64,000 bases of DNA from positions 2,742,001-2,806,000 of the forward strand of contig CM063292.1 in the NCBI GenBank assembly GCA_032173965.1. The letters are read 5' to 3'. Positions 58,556 through 64,000 of the stretch are shown here, one piece after another. Under the pieces are notes generated by a model that was not told the DNA's origin, searched no databases, and saw only the letters and a program-made list of their open reading frames with translations. The stretch comes from Sitta carolinensis (taxonomy: Eukaryota; Chordata; Aves; Passeriformes; Sittidae). How positions within the stretch are numbered: the first letter of the stretch is position 1; each line of letters starts with the position of its first letter. A program made the translations under genes and the position numbers.

Positions 58556-61500
58556 ATGAGTCTGGGGTCAGGTGATTCCTGGAAATACAATCCCTGAGGA
58601 GCTGCTTGCTCATGATGAACAACTAACTGCTGGATGTCCCAGTATCCCCAATCCTGCAGAACCACACCCTGTGCTCCTGGCTCATCCCTGAAGCAGGGCA
58701 GGACTAGAGGAGGCAGTTACAGCCTGGCACACGTGAGGTTAAGCATGAAGACATTCAGCAGTGAGTGCCACAGCAAGAGATGGCACCAGGGGACATTGCA
58801 GCTGCCACCCCAGAGCAGCCACAGCCGCAGGAGCCAGGCTTCTTCATCAACTCCAACCCTCTCTGACCTCCTTGCTGAATGCCTGTGGATGTGCACAACC
58901 ACTGTGGAGAGGGTCCCAGACTCAGGAGTCGTCTAATTTGGGTGAAAGACCAAGAACAAAACAAGAAAGCTGCAGAAAGATCGGATTGCAGAAGGCAGCC
59001 CCCCTGCCCGGCCCAGGCAGGCTGTGATTACAGACAATACCTTCCGGATTTCCAAGAGGGAAGTGATATATCCTTCCCAGGGCAGGCCCAGGACAGCTGT
59101 CATGCTTTGTGGCTGCCCTGGGTATGCAATGATGTCATTTCAGAGAAGGAATCAAAGATTGGCTTCAGTTTGAGGAGGTTTAGCTGTTTTGGTGCATTTT
59201 AAACTTTGCCTTCATTTCCTCCTTCTTTATTTTTTTTTCCCTTCAAATTTCACCCAGAGAAGTTTCCAAACCCAAGAGCCTTCCCTCCCTGCTCGCCCTT
59301 TCCCTGCTGTCCCGTGCTGGCGCCGGGCACTGGATCCTTCCTGGGAAATGGGGAAGTCACACAGTTTACTGTCAGCCACAGAGACCTCTTTGGCCACGGC
59401 GTGAATCACTCTGGAGAGAGGATCATTTTCTGCACCACCTCCCGAAATGTCAGAGAAAAATAAACCCACTGTGTGACTGCAGTGAGGCATATTCTGGGCC
59501 TGTTTATTTTGTAGGCAAAAAGCCACTACCAGCAAGCAGAGTCAGCTGTAGATTCCAAAAAATTCTCCCTTACCAAGGTTGTTGTATGTGGAGGAGAGCT
59601 GCCAAATTGTCCAGGCTGAGATTTCCAAGGAGCAGGCTCTCCTGGCACATCCTGAGCAACCCAGAGTCAGATGGGTACCAAGGGAGTGGAACCCAGCGAG
59701 GGCAATGTCACCACTGCAAGGAGGAAAATAGATATAACCCCAGTGCTGGACATCTCAAAATTCATTAATCTTCTCCTCATTAATCACCCCAGTCTTGGCC
59801 TGGTGCTCCATCCTGGCTTATCACTCAGCTGGTCTGTTGACACCAGGAGTTTCCATCTCCCAGGATGGGCTGCAGGAAGCCAAAATCTGTCACCTCCTTC
59901 CTCTGCCTTTCACAGGATGCTGGAATCCAGGCCCTTGTGTTCGCAGACAGATAAATCACCTCAGAGCACCAAATAATGGGAATTCTAACACAGGGGCCTG
60001 TCTGTAGGCTTGATAAACATTCCCAGTAAAACTTTACGAGGAGGGAAGTGCAATAATTAAGGAAAAGTTTTACAAAAAGCACCAATTAAGTTTTTAAAAG
60101 GGCTCTTGGGTGCGAGTCTGTCATCATCACCGGGGTTTGCTGAGCCTCAGCATCAGGGTTTTAATACTGGGAAGAGCTTTTGGGGACAGCAGGGCTGCTG
60201 TGAAAGGAAAGATTTTCCAGCTCACCTGTGGGGCTGGAGGGCTTTGATGGACACATTTCTGTAATTCAAGGGCTCAGCTTGTTAAAGTTTAGCCACCAAA
60301 GCCCACCTGCAGCTTTCAAACTGGAATATCCAAAAACATGAACCCCCTTGAGAAGTTTTATTTCAGTTTTGTAAGCTGAGAAGGTTTGTTCTTCATCAGC
60401 TGATGAAGAATTTGACCTCAAATCACACGATGTAATCACACCAAGTTTGAACAAAGCATCTACACCAGAGTTGTATTTCTGGCAGTGGAAATGTGTAAGA
60501 AAAATACATTTAAAAACATGTAAATAGAGTGAAAATTTGTAGGGCTATCTCTAAACTCTCTCACAGCCTCCACCATTATTCCTTACAGTAGGTGATTATG
60601 TGCATTTGTGAACTTTGACCTTCTGTTGGCCTGATCTTGGCAGAGCTGAGGTTCTTTGCTCTCCATGACTGCAGCAACCCTGTGCTGTCCCTCTGGCTAT
60701 CAGGAGCAGGGATCTCCTCTGGGGTCTCTCCCCTCTCCATGAGATCATCGACACATTTGCACTTCTGTTCCCAGATTGCTTCAGCACGGGCCCACCTTCA
60801 TCAGCGAAGTGTCGATTCCCACACTTGGGAATGACAATTGCAGGGGGAATTTTAAAGGTATTTTTCATCCACGAGGAGCCAAGACCTTTTTAAAGCAGCG
60901 ACATCAAGGGAATATTTGTTTTAAAAATTTTAGCAGGAGGGGGATGGCTGTTTGTACACTTTATATTTCCTTTTAACTTCAGCTCCGTTTTCTGCCCTCG
61001 CAGGCTGAGTTTTCTGTGTAAGCAGTTGCTGTGTGACTTCTTTTCCTCTTCCCTGTAAATGCTGGGCACCTTCTAGACCAAGAAGCCACAATTGGGAATG
61101 CATTCAGAGACCATTAGTACAGGAAGTCGGGTCAAATCCAAAGAAACCATGAAGCAGTAAGTTGGAAAACACGGCATGAATGGCCTTTTCATAGGGCTGC
61201 TTTCAGGTGGAGTTTGTTTTTGGATTAAAGGAGTTTATTCAGGTATTCACAAATAACCCGGCTCTCTGAACTGGCTGGAATGTGGAAACCTCCAAGTCAT
61301 AATCAATTGCTGTAAAAGGGATTGGCATGTTCTGACTGGGGAATAGAGGGATGAAAGAGTCATAATTAGGTGACACGCCTTCAAAACGGGATGAAAGGCC
61401 CAAAACGTCCTCAAAGACGCGAGCAAATACGAAAATCTCAAATCACCTCTTTCTTTATTGGCCATCGCCGCCTTCCAAAAATGTTGGTTTCAGATGTTTT

Positions 61501-64000
61501 GTGTGTATCGAAATCCCACATCATTTTTTTCCCCCCCCTACTTTGCCTGCTTGGCTGGGGAGTTAAAAAATAAAAGGCTCAGCACGAGTGAAATGGGACA
61601 GAGCCTTGTTCTCTTCCCTGACAGGGGCTGCAGGAACCGGGATCGCTGTGTCCTGGTGATTTAAAAACACTCAGAGGGGAAGTTTGGATGGTCCAGGTGT
61701 GATGCCATGGAAAATACTGTCTTTGGCAAGGCCCTGCTCAGAGACACAGCCACAATTTTTCCTTCTGGGTGCATGAAATTGAGAAGATGCTGACCTGAGT
61801 TCAGCAAAATCAGGATTAGAAATCCAAGCAGAAAGAAACTGGAGTGGTGATCACCACAGGCATCAAATAAGGATGGAAAACCTCCTCATGCGAGGAGAAA
61901 ATGCAGCTTTTTTTTCTTTTCCTGCTAGGAAAAGTGAAGAGATTATGTCCTTTCTTCCCACCTGAACTTCCAGGAATGGCACCTTTTAGATGACCTTGAT
62001 CTGGCTCAATATTTGCAGCACAAACCACGTCTGGCTGTTCTCAGGGCTGACCCAGGTCAGCCAAGCACTCTGGACATGCAATTTTCAGCAGAGATGTTAA
62101 AAATTCTCTCTGCAAAGCAGCTGAAAATGGGGATTTAGAGCCCATTTTCATGGCTGGGAATTAAACACTAGGTTGGGTCTTTCTGCACTCGTTAGGCTCA
62201 GCTCATTTCAAGCCTCATCTGCTTTGTGCTGTTGTCAGTTACAGATTATTGTTTCCCAGCTCGGTGTTAAAAGACATGGAAGGCTGCTGGGAACTGGCAA
62301 GACCTCTGGAAATAAGTAAAACTTTCTCCCCTTCTCGCCCTCAGCACATAAACACCCCTTACAAACAGCAAATATACCAGAGGAAAATCCACATTTTATA
62401 CATCCTGAAGCACTTGAGCCTCTGAGGGCTCTGCATTTAGAGAAACAGTCAGTATGGCTTCAGACATCCTTCAAAATAAAACCTACTCCCATTCTTATTA
62501 CATAGTGGCAAATATTTGGCACTTACTAATGGTGCCTAAATAACCTTATTTTTCCCCCACGTGGCCCACACCTCCTTCTTCCAAGCCTCACAGGGTGTCC
62601 TTTTTCCCTCCCACAGGTGCACAGACATGGAGGGACAGGAGGTTTCAAGCACAGCCTTGGGATCTGCTTTGAATCTGGACTGCTGCTGGCAGCAAAGCAA
62701 TATTTGAAAGGATATTATAGCTGAATTTATTGCAACAGGGTAGGATGTGTGCGTTTTTATGCAGGGCTTATGCTCTGACCGAGATGCTGACCCAAATTCC
62801 ACTTTGGTTCTCGTATCAACAATTGTTGGGTGCAGCCAGCCAACATTTTTTTTGATGGAGCAATTTTCTACCCGCACTGGAATGCTGTCTAAATTATATA
62901 TGAAATGCAGGAATTTGGGATAAATTTACAACTCCCCAAAAGGTGAGATATCGGATTTTGGCTTTCCCACTTCATTTTAATAATGGCAAAGTCATTTTAA
63001 TTTAGTGCCACAGAGACGTTTAATTTTGATTTTCTTCCTTTGACTCATTTGGGTCAAGCAGTCCATTATATTTAATAGCATATTATTTTTACATTATGTT
63101 ACATGTTCCCTGGGCCAACACTGGCACGCAGGGTGGAAACTTGTCCCTTCCACTTCTCTGCATCCTTTGGTGGTTTCCATTAGCTCCACACTGCTGAAAG
63201 CAGCTCTGCTGCTTCCTTTGCTCGGGCTTTTTCAAAAGATTTCTCTTGGAGATGCTCTGCTGCGCTTTTCCAAGGCTCAGCCTTGTGTCCAGCTTGGCAG
63301 GAGTCGAGTGCTGGTTCCTGAGCTGGGCGTTTAAATCCCCACAAAGATGCTCCATGTTCTCCCTCCTGGGTTCCCAGCTGGAGCTGAGCTGACCATGGAC
63401 CCTTTGGGAAGGTTTTTCTTCCCCCCACACTGGCTCAAATCAAAGCCTGGTGTAAGGCCCTGCTTCCAGCTCCTGCAGTGTTTGAGATTTGTCTGGCAGC
63501 TCCTCCCAGCTTCACCAGCAGACTTCAGCGCTGTCTTGTCCAGCACCAGTGCCCCCAAAATACTCAGATATCCAGAAGAAAAGCTGGAAGAGGAATCAAA
63601 TCTCTTTGCTGGTGATGAAATCTTTCCATACTCTGCCCTGACCTCCTTGCAGTCTTTTATTCCTTTTTATTTTTTTTTTTTTTTTTCCTTTTGGAAAGCA
63701 TCTCCTTTTCTGCCTAAGCTCTCCGTGCCTCGCCAGCTCTCACAGCCCCGGATTTTAACTGCTGAGAGAGTGGCTGTGTTGAAAAGTCTGAGCTTTATCC
63801 TGAGGCTGCCCCTCTCTGTATTTTGTGTGCTGCTAAGTGCCACGCTCAGCCTTTCTAGCCCTGCTGTCACCTCCTCCCCGGGTCACTCGGCCAACCCTGC
63901 TCTGCCCAGGGAGGTGCGTGTTGGCATTTCCTGCTGCACAGGAAACTCTTCTTATTCCTGAAGCTCTTTGCCTCTCCCAGGAGAGCTCCAGTTTTGGGAG
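58556..64000. other. Gene-free interval to window end
   Basis: Unique sequence. A perfect 22-bp palindrome lies at 60389-60410, and a T run at about 63669-63686. No gene is recognised. Confidence 0.4.

Noticed and set aside
63347..63961. 204-residue plus-strand ORF near the window end
   Set aside because: Contains a poly-Phe run from a T tract and no family similarity. It is the longest desert ORF but looks random.

Overview
The window is vertebrate nuclear DNA, almost certainly from a bird. The 3' ends of chicken-repeat-1 (CR1) LINEs are scattered through it, solo-LTR-like repeats are present, and the two intronless forkhead genes sit in very GC-rich, minisatellite-laden islands. The gene order (MTHFSD on -, then FOXC2 and FOXL1 on +) matches the conserved MTHFSD-FOXC2-FOXL1 block of human 16q24. 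I cannot name the species.

Region 1 (1-5.7 kb) holds the 5' part of MTHFSD on the minus strand. Six exon positions are visible, one of them as two tandem homologous versions (2a and 2b). The C-terminal exons, including the expected RNA-recognition motif, lie off the left edge. The promoter carries four perfect CRE/ATF palindromes. The fifth exon position lacks one base relative to its family reading frame.

Region 2 (5.7-12.4 kb) is the divergent MTHFSD/FOXC2 spacer. It contains several unrelated minisatellites, a 168-bp (TTCCC)n tract and an AT-richer block at about 9.9-11.4 kb with regulatory-looking homeodomain motifs. Region 3 (12.4-15.5 kb) is FOXC2: promoter with paired inverted CCAAT boxes, 5' leader, complete single-exon CDS and 3' UTR.

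Region 4 (15.5-21.9 kb) is the FOXC2-FOXL1 spacer, with two more minisatellites and a compact FOXL1 upstream element with forkhead, GLI/KLF-like, CCAAT and E-box motifs. Region 5 (21.9-23.95 kb) is the complete FOXL1 CDS and its 3' UTR.

Region 6 (24-64 kb) is a 40-kb stretch with no credible protein-coding gene. It holds CR1 fragments, a pair of closely related solo LTRs, LTR-like segments, small tandem repeats and several AT-rich unique blocks that could be enhancers. FOXC2 (lymphatic, vascular and mesenchymal development) and FOXL1 (gut mesenchyme, Hedgehog-responsive in mammals) are clustered forkhead transcription factors, so long-range regulatory DNA here is expected. No CRISPR, operon or other prokaryotic system is present.
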